This document shows positions 43,666 through 52,605 of a stretch of 64,000 bases of DNA, piece after piece (position 1 is the first letter of the stretch; every line of letters starts with the position of its first letter). A program made the translations under genes and the position numbers. The notes under the pieces are model-generated. The model was not told where the DNA came from, did no database searches, and saw only the letters and a list, made by a program, of their open reading frames with translations. The stretch covers positions 1 to 64,000 of the forward strand of contig CADEEZ010000004.1 in assembly GCA_902826485.1 (NCBI GenBank), given 5' to 3'. Source of the stretch: an uncultured Gammaproteobacteria bacterium (GTDB lineage: Bacteria; Pseudomonadota; Gammaproteobacteria; Berkiellales; Berkiellaceae).

Positions 43666-43940
43666 GATTTACCTTCTTTTAATAACTCTGGCGCAGTAGG
43701 GGGTATCACTGAAACTTCATACTCTTTTTTATTAGAGGGCACATTTTTAGGAACGGGAAAATCTTCTTGCTTTGCTTGCAATTGAAACGTATCAGGTACT
43801 TCAATCGATGCCGTGACTTTAGCATTATGATAATCTTGACTTTTATCTCTAAACCAGGCGCCTGAGCCTTGTAAGCTGCCACAACCGGCCATAACAAAAG
43901 TAAACCCTAAAACAAATAAAATAAGTTGACGATGGCTCAT
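43662..43940 (-). CDS. bamC: BamC-like outer membrane lipoprotein, N-terminal region only
   Basis: 92 residues. The signal peptide ends with a lipobox FVMAGC, so Cys20 should be lipidated and anchored to the outer membrane. WFRDKSQDYHNAKVTASIEVP, then DFPVPKNVP, resembles the unfolded N-terminal part of BamC, which binds BamD in E. coli. The two helix-grip domains of full BamC (about 340 residues) are absent. It lies between dapA and purC with 4-nt overlaps at both ends, the place of nlpB/bamC in E. coli. Confidence 0.75.
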   Translation of the reverse strand: MSHRQLILFVLGFTFVMAGCGSLQGSGAWFRDKSQDYHNAKVTASIEVPDTFQLQAKQEDFPVPKNVPSNKKEYEVSVIPPTAPELLKEGKS

Positions 43941-44821
43941 GAATTTAATCCTAATAGTTTTAATTGTTCTTTCATTTCATTGTGATAGCCCGATGAAAGC
44001 GCGGTTAAAGGTAAGCGAATAGCAGAGCCAATTTTTTGGGTTTGACTCAGCGCCCATTTAACGGGAATAGGGTTTGGTTCCACACCTAGTAATTGATGCA
44101 ATCGAGAGAGTTGATCGTTAATCTCTCTTGCGATGGTTTCTTGTTTGCTCATTGCAGCTACGGCCAAATTATACATCATTTTTGGCACTAGGTTGGCTGT
44201 AACAGAAATGACGCCATCTCCCCCCGCTAGCATAAAGTTTAAACAAGAAGGGTCATCACCAGAATAAACCTTAAACCCTGGTTTACATTGCCACTGATGT
44301 TCGTAAATCCGGTTTAAATCTGCCGTGGGATCTTTTATGCCATAGATATTAGATATTTCACTTAATCTGGCAACGGTTTCAACTTTAAGATCACAGCCCG
44401 TTCGCCCAGGATTATTATACAAAATAATGGGAAACCCTGGCACCGCTTTGGCAACCGCTTGATAATGTAAAAATAAGCCTTCTTGTGTGGGCCGATTGTA
44501 ATAAGGCGTAATAATCAACGCAGCATCTGCCCCCAATGACATGGCCCGTTGCGTTTGTTCTATGGTTTGCTCAGTAGAGCTATTTCCTGTTCCAGCAATA
44601 ATTGGAATACGTTTATTAGCAACATTAACAGTTTGTTGAATTACTTTTTCAGCTTCCTGAGAAGTGAGTGTGCAACTTTCTCCTGTCGTGCCAACAACAA
44701 CAATAGCATCTGTCTTTTGATCTATATGCCATTCTACTAAGTTATTTAATTGCTCGTAATCTATCTCCCCTTTACCATTCATAGGGGTAACAAGTGCAAC
44801 AATACTGCCTTTAATCACCAT
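43937..44821 (-). CDS. dapA: 4-hydroxy-tetrahydrodipicolinate synthase
   Basis: 294 residues. VVVGTTGESCTL (about 41-52), Y135 in IILYNNPGRTG and the Schiff-base lysine K163 in YGIKDPT are all present. The enzyme condenses pyruvate and aspartate semialdehyde in the lysine/DAP pathway. It heads the dapA-bamC-purC operon. The 144-nt gap upstream is shared with the divergent GcvR-like gene. Confidence 0.97.
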   Translation of the reverse strand: MVIKGSIVALVTPMNGKGEIDYEQLNNLVEWHIDQKTDAIVVVGTTGESCTLTSQEAEKVIQQTVNVANKRIPIIAGTGNSSTEQTIEQTQRAMSLGADAALIITPYYNRPTQEGLFLHYQAVAKAVPGFPIILYNNPGRTGCDLKVETVARLSEISNIYGIKDPTADLNRIYEHQWQCKPGFKVYSGDDPSCLNFMLAGGDGVISVTANLVPKMMYNLAVAAMSKQETIAREINDQLSRLHQLLGVEPNPIPVKWALSQTQKIGSAIRLPLTALSSGYHNEMKEQLKLLGLNS

Positions 44822-44965
44822 ATTTATTCAAACCATCCATCTAGATTATTGAACTCGTAAGTGTGCCATGCATAGACAAAAGAGTGAACGAAAATCCCCA
44901 CAAAACGTGATAAACTTTATTTTTATCACCAATATTAAATTAGTTAAATAAGTAACATTGTCATC

Positions 44966-45508
44966 ATGAAACCATCTATAGAAAATTATCTCGTTATCTC
45001 CGCCATTGCTAAGCAGCAGAGTGTCGCATTTGATGCCCTCACTGAAACTTGTACTCAGGCAGGGTGCAATATAGACAATATCCGTATGACACTAATGGGC
45101 GAAGAGATCTGTATGATCTTATTGCTCTCTGGTTCATGGGGTAGTATCGCCAAATTAGAGGCTGCCTTACCTACCTTGGAAACAAAATTGCCTATCCAGT
45201 TGATGGTTAAACGAACCACTTCATTAGAAACCAATCAAAAATCTATGCCTTATGCAGTTCAAGTCACCGGACTAGACAAACCAGGTATTCTTTATGAAAT
45301 GATTAGCTTTATGTCACAAAATAATATCAGCATCATCGATATTCAAACTGAAACACATTATGTCAGCAGATGTCTTTCAAAAATTTGTACGCTTCATTTT
45401 TCTATTATGATTCCAGAATCGGAGCATATTTCTCAACTTCGTGATAAATTTTTAATTTATTGTGAAGATCGCAATTTAGATGCGATATTGGATCCTTTAA
45501 AATATTAA
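44966..45508 (+). CDS. GcvR-like tandem ACT-domain regulator
   Basis: 180 residues with two ACT domains: ENYLVISAIAKQQSVAFDALTETCTQAGCNI (about 5-35) and PYAVQVTGLDKPGILYEMISFMSQNNISI (about 96-124). This matches the GcvR family, which controls glycine cleavage gene expression in E. coli; here the target is unknown. It is followed after 33 nt by PhoH on the same strand. Confidence 0.85.
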   Translation: MKPSIENYLVISAIAKQQSVAFDALTETCTQAGCNIDNIRMTLMGEEICMILLLSGSWGSIAKLEAALPTLETKLPIQLMVKRTTSLETNQKSMPYAVQVTGLDKPGILYEMISFMSQNNISIIDIQTETHYVSRCLSKICTLHFSIMIPESEHISQLRDKFLIYCEDRNLDAILDPLKY

Positions 45509-45541
45509 GCTAACTTAACTCAATCTACAGGGAGTGTAGTC

Positions 45542-46975
45542 TTGAACGTGCCAAAAGATAAAACCAATAGCAAACGTTTATTTCTGTTAGACACTAACGT
45601 CTTAATTCATGATCCCACTGCGTTATTTCAATTTCAAGAACATGATATTTACCTCCCTATGGTGGTATTAGAAGAATTAGATGGCGGAAAAAAAGGGCTC
45701 ACCGATGCCGCTAGAAATGTTCGACAAACCAATCGCTATTTAGAAGCCTTAGTCGAAAAATCATTGGCATCGGGAATCGATATCTTTACAGGGCTGCCCA
45801 TCACGCCTCCTCATTATCTTAGAAACCAGCCAAAAACCCATGGGCGATTATTTTTCCAAAATGAAGAACTCACCCATAAATTGCCTGAATCTTTACCTGG
45901 CAATAAAGCAGATAATTCTATTTTGGCTACCGCTTTGGCTTTGCAGGAAAAATTTCCTAACTTGCTGGTTACCCTTGTCTCTAAAGACATTAATTTAAGA
46001 ATCAAAGCAGCTGTTTTAAGCATCCACGCTGAAGATTATTATAACGACAAAAAACTTGAAGACCCCGATTTAATGTACACGGGGCTTCTAGAAATCGAAA
46101 GTGAATTTTGGGAAAAAAACAATAAACAAGTTGATTCATGGCAAGAAGACGGTAAAACTTTTTATAAAATTTCTACCCCAAAGCAGCATGGGTGGTTTCC
46201 CAATTTATGTTTGTATGAAAAAACCGCCGAAGATAATAGCAATTTTGAAGCGATCATTCGCTCTATTGATGACGACCATGCGATTGTCGAATATGTTCAC
46301 GACTATCGTAAGACTAAACATAAAGTATGTGGTATTAATGCGCGAAATCGGGAACAGAATTTTGCTTTAAATTTTCTAATGGATCCGAATATCGATTTTG
46401 TGACCTTAGTCGGCCAAGCAGGCACAGGTAAAACGTTGCTTACTTTAGCAGCAGCCTTACAACAAACTTTGCACAGTAATCTTTATCGAGAAATCATCGT
46501 AACCCGTGTCACCGTGCCAGTAGGCGACGACATTGGATTTCTGCCGGGTACCGAGCTAGAAAAAATGGCCCCTTGGATGGGCGCAGTAATGGATAACTTA
46601 GAATTTTTAGCTTACAACGAAGAATCGGGTTCGAAAAAACTGCTTACCGCTGACGATTTATTTGAAAAACGCATAAAAATTTCATCGATTAATTTTATGC
46701 GTGGCAGAACTTTTTTAAATAAATTTATTATAATCGATGAAGCCCAAAATTTAACCGCTAAGCAAATGCAAACTTTGGTCACGCGCGCCGGCCCTGGCAC
46801 AAAAATTGTGTGTTTAGGAAATATCAATCAAATTGATACACCCTATTTAACCGAAACCACTTCGGGCTTAACCTATGTTGTACAACAATTTAAAAGTTGG
46901 GAACATAGTGGGCATATCACCATGACCCGTGGCGAGCGCTCTCGTTTAGCCGATCATGCAACAAAAGTACTCTAA
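45542..46975 (+). CDS. PhoH family PIN-ATPase
   Basis: 477 residues. An N-terminal PIN domain (LFLLDTNVLIHDPTALF, LEELDGGKKGLTDAARNVR, LVTLVSKDINLRIKA) is joined to a PhoH ATPase with Walker A VGQAGTGKTLLTLA and Walker B FIIIDEAQNLT. This is the PhoH2 type, shown in some bacteria to be an RNA helicase/ribonuclease. The start is a TTG with AGGGAG just upstream. Its partner gene is not seen. Confidence 0.95.
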   Translation: MNVPKDKTNSKRLFLLDTNVLIHDPTALFQFQEHDIYLPMVVLEELDGGKKGLTDAARNVRQTNRYLEALVEKSLASGIDIFTGLPITPPHYLRNQPKTHGRLFFQNEELTHKLPESLPGNKADNSILATALALQEKFPNLLVTLVSKDINLRIKAAVLSIHAEDYYNDKKLEDPDLMYTGLLEIESEFWEKNNKQVDSWQEDGKTFYKISTPKQHGWFPNLCLYEKTAEDNSNFEAIIRSIDDDHAIVEYVHDYRKTKHKVCGINARNREQNFALNFLMDPNIDFVTLVGQAGTGKTLLTLAAALQQTLHSNLYREIIVTRVTVPVGDDIGFLPGTELEKMAPWMGAVMDNLEFLAYNEESGSKKLLTADDLFEKRIKISSINFMRGRTFLNKFIIIDEAQNLTAKQMQTLVTRAGPGTKIVCLGNINQIDTPYLTETTSGLTYVVQQFKSWEHSGHITMTRGERSRLADHATKVL

Positions 46976-46989
46976 TACGCCAACTACAT

Positions 46990-47011
46990 AGCCCCCACCT
47001 TCGGTGGGGCT
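46990..47011. terminator. GC-rich hairpin after phoH
   Basis: AGCCCCCACC-TTC-GGTGGGGCT forms a strong hairpin in the 108-nt gap between phoH and bepA. No T-run follows closely, so it may be a terminator, a processing site or a dispersed palindromic repeat. Confidence 0.45.
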
Positions 47012-47083
47012 ACAGGGTCTTCTTTGAATTCTTGTGGGTTCTTTTGGTGTCCTATTTAAATATTCTAGTTATAATCTAAATAT

Positions 47084-48583
47084 ATGTTTAAAAACTCAAA
47101 AAGCCTGAAAAATACTTATACTTTTGCAACAATATTGTTAGCCATCTTTCTTTCATTTTTCCCTTCAACACTATCCTACAGCAGTCCTTCACCTGATTTA
47201 CCTGAACTAGGACAATCAGGAGCGAGGCTCTCTCCAAGGCAAGAAAAAGAAATTGGTCAAGAAGTGTTAGGCGAAATTCGACGATTTTTGAATTTCGAGG
47301 CCGATCCTTATATTCAAGATTATGTTCAATCTATTGGTCAAAAATTAGTCTCAACGCATACACAAATAATGGAGTACTCTTTTTTTGTGGTAAGCGACCC
47401 TCGAATTAATGCCTTCGCTTTACCAGGGGGTTTTATAGGCGTCAATACGGGGATTATTTTAAATGCAGACTCCGAAAGCGAGTTGGCAAGTGTCATCGCG
47501 CATGAAGTGTCTCACGTTCGACTCCGGCACATTGCGCGTATGTATGAGCACGCAAATAAAGTCCAACTCTCTAGTATCGTTGGTATGATTGCCGCCGTTA
47601 TATTAGCCACCCAAAGCCCAGAAGCGGCTCAAGGTGCCTTAGCCGTTGCCATGGCAGGCAGTACACAGTCTATGATTAACTTTACACGCGAAAATGAGAA
47701 AGAAGCAGATCATGAAGGGCTGCAAGCCCTTGCCAGAGCTGGGTTTGATCCCAAAGGCATGCCAAACTTTTTTCAAAAATTACTTCAAGGTAATCGCTTT
47801 CATGATGCCAACAGTGCACCTGAATTTTTAAGAACGCATCCCCTCACCGAATCTAGAGTCCAATCTGCTCTGTTTCAATCTAAAAGATACCCCTATAAAC
47901 AAGTGGCTGACTCTTTGCCCTTTCACCTAGTCAAAGCCAAACTTCAATATGCTCAATTTTCTTCTCCCAAGCAGGCGGGTCATTATTTTTTAAGCCATTT
48001 AAAACGAGGTACCTACCAAAATAAAATTGGCATGCAATATGGCCATGCATTAAGCCTCATCGATCAGGCAGAATACCCAAAAGCAACCGAGATACTTGCC
48101 CCGCTTGCCGAACAGTACCCCAATGAATCTGCATTTCAATTAGCCTTAGCAAACATTAGCCTACAATCAGGCAATCATTTAGAAGCGATTGATAGATTAA
48201 AGAAACATTTGGGTGAAATTCCTCAAAATCGAGCCACAACCTTGCAACTGTGTGCCTTATATTTGTCATTGCACGCCGAATCTCCAAGCCATCACTATCC
48301 CCAGCAAGCAAAGTTACTGCTCTTGGATGCCCTAAAGCATTATCCTAAGGGAGACAAAGATATTTTAGAGCTCCTTTCACGCGCACATTACCTAAATGGT
48401 CATTTATTAGATGCCCATCTCACGGAATCTAAAGCAAGAGAACTTAATGGCGAATATATCGGCGCGGTCATACAACTGAAACAAGCAAAAAAAATTGCTT
48501 CTTTGACACCCAGACAAGCTTCTCAGCTAGATGCTCGAATTGAAGAACTCAAACTCAAAATTCCCGAAAACAAAAAGAAATAG
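47084..48583 (+). CDS. bepA: BepA/YfgC-type M48 metalloprotease with TPR repeats
   Basis: 499 residues. An N-terminal signal peptide (about 1-32), then an M48 zinc-peptidase domain with H140-E141-x-x-H144 in VIAHEVSHVRLRH and the third ligand E208 in NEKEADHEG. Residues about 330-490 are TPR repeats. BepA is a periplasmic quality-control protease and chaperone for LptD and BAM substrates. Single gene, with the DnaA-box region downstream. Confidence 0.93.
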   Translation: MFKNSKSLKNTYTFATILLAIFLSFFPSTLSYSSPSPDLPELGQSGARLSPRQEKEIGQEVLGEIRRFLNFEADPYIQDYVQSIGQKLVSTHTQIMEYSFFVVSDPRINAFALPGGFIGVNTGIILNADSESELASVIAHEVSHVRLRHIARMYEHANKVQLSSIVGMIAAVILATQSPEAAQGALAVAMAGSTQSMINFTRENEKEADHEGLQALARAGFDPKGMPNFFQKLLQGNRFHDANSAPEFLRTHPLTESRVQSALFQSKRYPYKQVADSLPFHLVKAKLQYAQFSSPKQAGHYFLSHLKRGTYQNKIGMQYGHALSLIDQAEYPKATEILAPLAEQYPNESAFQLALANISLQSGNHLEAIDRLKKHLGEIPQNRATTLQLCALYLSLHAESPSHHYPQQAKLLLLDALKHYPKGDKDILELLSRAHYLNGHLLDAHLTESKARELNGEYIGAVIQLKQAKKIASLTPRQASQLDARIEELKLKIPENKKK

Positions 48584-48917
48584 GTCCCAATAACTATTCA
48601 CAAAATTTGTGGATAACTTTGTGGAAAGGCTGAAATAAAGCTGCTCAAACCCCATCAATACTGGATAAGACCCAAAGTGGTCAAAATTTGACCAACACCA
48701 AAAAAACAACCGCTTTTCAATAAGTTATAAAACAAATTAGGAAAGAAATGTTTGTTAGTTCAATTCTGGAATGCGTTTTGTACAGCATAGCGCCACAATA
48801 ATGAAATTGTGGATAACTTGTGTATAAAAAAGATTTTTTAAGAAGTTATACCTAGAAAAATTCTAGAGAATGCATGTTACCATAACCGCTTATTTGGAAA
48901 CAAGCACCCCAAGAATT
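48584..48917. other. Intergenic region with three consensus DnaA boxes
   Basis: 334 nt between bepA and the IcmD-like gene. TGTGGATAA (reverse of TTATCCACA) occurs at 48608-48616 and 48808-48816, and TGTGTATAA (reverse of TTATACACA, the E. coli R2 type) at 48819-48827, all in one orientation. AT-rich stretches lie around 48825-48865, and a small CTAGAA-AAA-TTCTAG hairpin at 48852-48866. No gene was seen. It may be a DnaA-binding locus; replication origin is only one option. Confidence 0.6.
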
Positions 48918-49430
48918 TTAATGTTTGGTGCTCCAATGTTCACTCGTCTCTTCAGCAGGCGTCTGCTCTGCAGGTGTCTCTTCGGATGAGGCAGGTGGCG
49001 GAGAAGCGAAGGGTTTATTTTTATTATCTGTTCCACCACTCGCAAACGGTGAGGTATCGGGTATGACTCTTTCTTCTTGTTTCACTTTTTCGGCAGCACT
49101 CCAAGAGCCTCCGCCTTGCTTTGAAATAAAAGGCAAAATAAGTAAAATACCAGACAAAATAAACAAGGTAATTGGCACAGAAAGAGGAACTAACTTAGCA
49201 TTTTGTTGATGATTTTTATATTGCATAATGCCTGCCAAAGCCAGGGCTATGCCCACAGCGTAACAACCAAAAATCACAAATTTGGTCACGAAGGCAGTTG
49301 GCGCATAAATATTATCCGCTAACTCACCTATGGAAAACGCCCAAGACAAAGTAGGCAGACTCAGGAATAAAGCAGAAGCAAAATAGAGGGCTATTTTTTT
49401 GTTCATGTTGTTAAACCGAATGAATTTCAT
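48918..49430 (-). CDS. IcmD/DotP- or IcmC/DotV-like membrane protein (Dot/Icm type)
   Basis: About 170 residues. A signal sequence (about 9-31, ending SWAFS) is followed by IGELADNIYAPTAFVTKFV, a membrane helix FGCYAVGIALALAGIMQYKNH, then QNAKLVPLSVPITLFILSGILLILPFI and a Pro/Glu-rich tail. The pattern helix-[KxxxH]-PxxxPI-helix is that of Legionella IcmD/IcmC. The family match is by eye. GGAG lies 9 nt before the ATG at 49430; a GTG at 49445 is less likely. It is away from any other visible Dot/Icm gene. Confidence 0.5.
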   Translation of the reverse strand: MKFIRFNNMNKKIALYFASALFLSLPTLSWAFSIGELADNIYAPTAFVTKFVIFGCYAVGIALALAGIMQYKNHQQNAKLVPLSVPITLFILSGILLILPFISKQGGGSWSAAEKVKQEERVIPDTSPFASGGTDNKNKPFASPPPASSEETPAEQTPAEETSEHWSTKH

Positions 49431-49475
49431 TACGCGTAGCTCCACTTATTTATCCCAAAGTAAATGAACAAACAT

Positions 49476-50195
49476 TTACTTCCTCTCCATTAAAATTTTA
49501 GGCTTTTTTGAATTTGAAATCAAAAGTTTATGCTTTATTTGTTTAAGGATATCTGTTTGATTCTGAACGATTTTATCATTCATAATTCTTTTTGCGTACC
49601 GCCAATCTCGGTTAATCGCTTCTAAAAAATGAGGAAGGGGGTTAAATTCCATGGTAAAGCACCCAAACCACCCTAATAAATAATGAGGGTACCCCCACGT
49701 TGGATCAGCCTGAGCTGCCAAAGCGGCTAATTTCAGCGCCATTTCCATTTGTCCTCTTTGAAAGCGCCACAACGATAAACAAATGAGCGTGTAACTACAA
49801 TCATAGCTGAGCTGTACAGCCAGTTTATCAGGAATCAATCCTGTTAAAGCTTCAATCTTGGTTAAAATAATCACATCTGGGCTTAATTGCCGAATTTGCA
49901 CGGCATGAACGCCGAGCTTACAAATAGACCAAATTTGATCTTTATCTAAAGTTGATTCAGTGATAACCACGATTAAAAAATGAATTAAATCAGGAAAACG
50001 AGCTCGACGGCTTAAATAATGCAGATAGGCCTTGGCCGCATAAAAATGATTCATACGGAAATGCATCGCCATAGGAAAATGAATAACCCACGACAAAGGT
50101 TTTAAAAAAAACATCTGTTCAAAAAATGCAGCAATACTGGATAGAAACCCAATCTTTTGCTGAAATATTACGAGGTCATCATAGGATTTACGCAT
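49476..50195 (-). CDS. TPR-like protein of unknown function
   Basis: 239 residues, mostly helical. Helical repeats such as AAKAYLHYLSRRARFPDLIHFL and ALKLAALAAQADPTWGYPHYLLGWFGCF have TPR-like spacing. No signal peptide is obvious, though the N-terminus has a hydrophobic stretch (KPLSWVIHFPMAMHF). No family is recognised. It follows the YheS-type gene after 44 nt and may be co-transcribed with it. Confidence 0.6.
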   Translation of the reverse strand: MRKSYDDLVIFQQKIGFLSSIAAFFEQMFFLKPLSWVIHFPMAMHFRMNHFYAAKAYLHYLSRRARFPDLIHFLIVVITESTLDKDQIWSICKLGVHAVQIRQLSPDVIILTKIEALTGLIPDKLAVQLSYDCSYTLICLSLWRFQRGQMEMALKLAALAAQADPTWGYPHYLLGWFGCFTMEFNPLPHFLEAINRDWRYAKRIMNDKIVQNQTDILKQIKHKLLISNSKKPKILMERK

Positions 50196-50239
50196 AACTT
50201 AGGTTATCGGCGTAAAGGGGATTAAATTTAAACCCGTTG

Positions 50240-52126
50240 CTAAGACAACCCATCTAGTTGATCATGTAATTTGATCCAAGCTGCCTCTGCTTGTTGAAGC
50301 TGTGTTTCAACCTCTTTTTTATTAGCCGAATATTCTGCCAATTTTTTCTTATTATTTTCGGTTGCAGAGGTATATAAACTTGGATCTTGTAATACCGCTT
50401 CTATTTTGGCTAATTTTTCTTGTATCACCGCAATCTGTTTTTCTTGCTTTTGAATGTCTTTTTCTAATTGCGACTTCAGTTGTTGATTATTCGCACTTTT
50501 GGCGCTCTTCTCGCCTTTACTTGCTTTCCCTTTTCCGGTCGCAGCGCCTGAGTCTGAAATGCGTTTATTTTCAAGCCATTTTACATAATCACTCATGTCA
50601 CCATCAAAATCAGTGACTTCACCTGAATCGACCAGCCACAGTTTATCAGTCGTTTCTTGTAAGAGCTCTCTGTCATGAGAAACCAATACCATGGCACCAT
50701 CAAACGTTTGCAAAGCAAGCGTCAAGGCTTCTCTCATGTCTAAATCTAAATGATTTGTGGGTTCATCGAGTAATAACAAATGCGGTGCTTCATAGACCAG
50801 CTTCGCTAAAATTAATCTAGATTTTTCTCCCCCCGATAATACCCCAATTTTCTCAAAGACTTTATCGCCCGTAAAAGCAAATTTAGCCAATATCTCTCGG
50901 ATGATTTTAATATTTAAATCACCAAAAATTTCTTGCCACCAATCTACTAACGTCAGCTCAGGATTTAACAACTCTAATTGGTGCTGCGCAAAATACCCTA
51001 TTTTAGGGTTACTGGCGACGACTTTATCTCCTGTCATTGGCTCTAATACACCAGCCAATAACTTAATAAAAGTCGATTTACCGGCACCGTTTAATCCCAA
51101 TAAACCAATCCTATCCCCCGGGCCTAAATAACGATTCACATCACTTAATATCACTTTTTCGCCATAACCCACACTGACTCTGCCTAATCTTAAAATCGGA
51201 TTAGGGCAATTTTGTACCGGTAAAAACTCGAAGGAAAAAGGCGAATCGATGTGCACGCTTGCAACCAATTCCATTCTTTCTAACGCTTTAGCCCTTGATT
51301 GCGCTTGTTTCGCTTTGCTGGCTTTTGCTTTAAAGCGCGTAATAAAGCTTTGGTAATGTTCAATCACTTTTTGTTGTTTTTCATGCATCTTCTGTTGAAT
51401 AATCAAATTTTGAGCGCGCTGCCTGATAAAACTTGTATAATTACCCGTGTACATATCAATTTTTTTATTGGCAATATGGGCAATTTTATTGACCACGTTA
51501 TCTAAAAAGGCACTATCATGCGCAATTAAAATAATCATACCTTCAAAATTTTTCAGAAATTTTTCAAGCCACACAATCGCATCGAGATCTAAATGGTTGG
51601 TGGGTTCATCTAATAATAAAACTTGTTCAGGCGCAATTAATGCCCTAGCCAAATTTAATCTCATTCGCCAACCACCCGAAAAATCATCGACTGATTTATT
51701 TAGCTCTTGGTTGGTAAACCCTAAGCCCACTAAAATTTCTGCGGCTTTGGTGGGCAAACGAAAGCCGTCAATCTCTTCTAATTTTTCTTGATATTCAATG
51801 ACCGCTTCTCCATCTTCATTATCAAAAGCGGCTTCGTAAGCATGAAAATACTCAAAATATTTTGGGTGACCATGCAATACATAGTCTTTAGCCGAAAGAG
51901 ATCCTTCAGGGATAGACTGAGCTAAATAAGTAATACCCCAAGATTTGGGCACATACACCTGTCCTTGCTCTTCGTGATAATGACCCAAGATTAACCCAAA
52001 TAGGGAAGACTTCCCTGAGCCATTTCGCCCAATTAGCCCAATTTTGTCGCCTGCGTAGAGCGAAAAATTCGCGTCTTCAAGTAATACCTGATTGCCTCTT
52101 GCTAGCGTAATGCTTTCTAAATTCAT
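50240..52126 (-). CDS. ABC-F ATPase, YheS/Uup type
   Basis: About 628 residues with two ATPase domains. First: GRNGSGKSSLFGLIL, DFSGGWRMRLNLARAL, LLLDEPTNHLDLDAIVWLE. Second: GLNGAGKSTFIKLLAG, VLSGGEKSRLILAKL, LLLDEPTNHLDLDMREAL. The interdomain linker and a long Lys/Glu-rich C-terminal coiled coil (about 545-620) fit YheS/Uup. These proteins act on stalled ribosomes or DNA junctions, not in transport. The ATG at 52126 has GGAAG just upstream. Confidence 0.95.
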   Translation of the reverse strand: MNLESITLARGNQVLLEDANFSLYAGDKIGLIGRNGSGKSSLFGLILGHYHEEQGQVYVPKSWGITYLAQSIPEGSLSAKDYVLHGHPKYFEYFHAYEAAFDNEDGEAVIEYQEKLEEIDGFRLPTKAAEILVGLGFTNQELNKSVDDFSGGWRMRLNLARALIAPEQVLLLDEPTNHLDLDAIVWLEKFLKNFEGMIILIAHDSAFLDNVVNKIAHIANKKIDMYTGNYTSFIRQRAQNLIIQQKMHEKQQKVIEHYQSFITRFKAKASKAKQAQSRAKALERMELVASVHIDSPFSFEFLPVQNCPNPILRLGRVSVGYGEKVILSDVNRYLGPGDRIGLLGLNGAGKSTFIKLLAGVLEPMTGDKVVASNPKIGYFAQHQLELLNPELTLVDWWQEIFGDLNIKIIREILAKFAFTGDKVFEKIGVLSGGEKSRLILAKLVYEAPHLLLLDEPTNHLDLDMREALTLALQTFDGAMVLVSHDRELLQETTDKLWLVDSGEVTDFDGDMSDYVKWLENKRISDSGAATGKGKASKGEKSAKSANNQQLKSQLEKDIQKQEKQIAVIQEKLAKIEAVLQDPSLYTSATENNKKKLAEYSANKKEVETQLQQAEAAWIKLHDQLDGLS

Positions 52127-52245
52127 TTGTCTTCCCAAAAAAATAACTATGGCGCTTTTATATCGCTTTACAGAATAAAAACCAAGTGCTAATATTTAGA
52201 TTGTTTTAACGTAGTAGCACAGAGAAACAGAAAAAGTGATAAATT

Positions 52246-52539
52246 ATGTCAACTAGCTATTCAAAAAGGCTCAATGAGCTCTTTGAAATCATTACGGATC
52301 TGGAGTCTGCTGAGGCGTGTAAACGATTTTTTATCGACTTATGCACCCCCCAAGAGCTCAAATCACTCTCTGATCGCTGGCAGGTAGCCAAATTAATTTA
52401 TCAAGAAGTGCCTTACCGTAAAATTTCAGAACTCACTGGGGCAAGTACTGCCACCATCACGCGAGTGGCAAGAAGCCTCCTCCATGGCGAAAGCGGCTAT
52501 CATGCTGTTTTACATGCCCGCTTGGGGCAAAAAAACTGA
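52246..52539 (+). CDS. YerC/TrpR-like DNA-binding protein
   Basis: 97 residues. FFIDLCTPQELKSLSDRWQVAKLI then YRKISELTGASTATITRVARSL is the TrpR-type helix-turn-helix, as in YerC/YecD of the trp-repressor superfamily. Many members have no known ligand. It lies upstream of the amino acid permease (66-nt gap) on the same strand, which may indicate amino acid control. Confidence 0.9.
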   Translation: MSTSYSKRLNELFEIITDLESAEACKRFFIDLCTPQELKSLSDRWQVAKLIYQEVPYRKISELTGASTATITRVARSLLHGESGYHAVLHARLGQKN

Positions 52540-52605
52540 CTATCACAAGAACCCTTTAAAATTTTCTTAAAAATATTCATATATACACGAGTAAGGCTAT
52601 AGATC

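Noticed and set aside
48584-48917. Calling the region the chromosomal replication origin
   Set aside because: DnaA boxes are real but no dnaA, dnaN, gidA or rpmH is nearby, and GC-skew cannot be assessed in this window.
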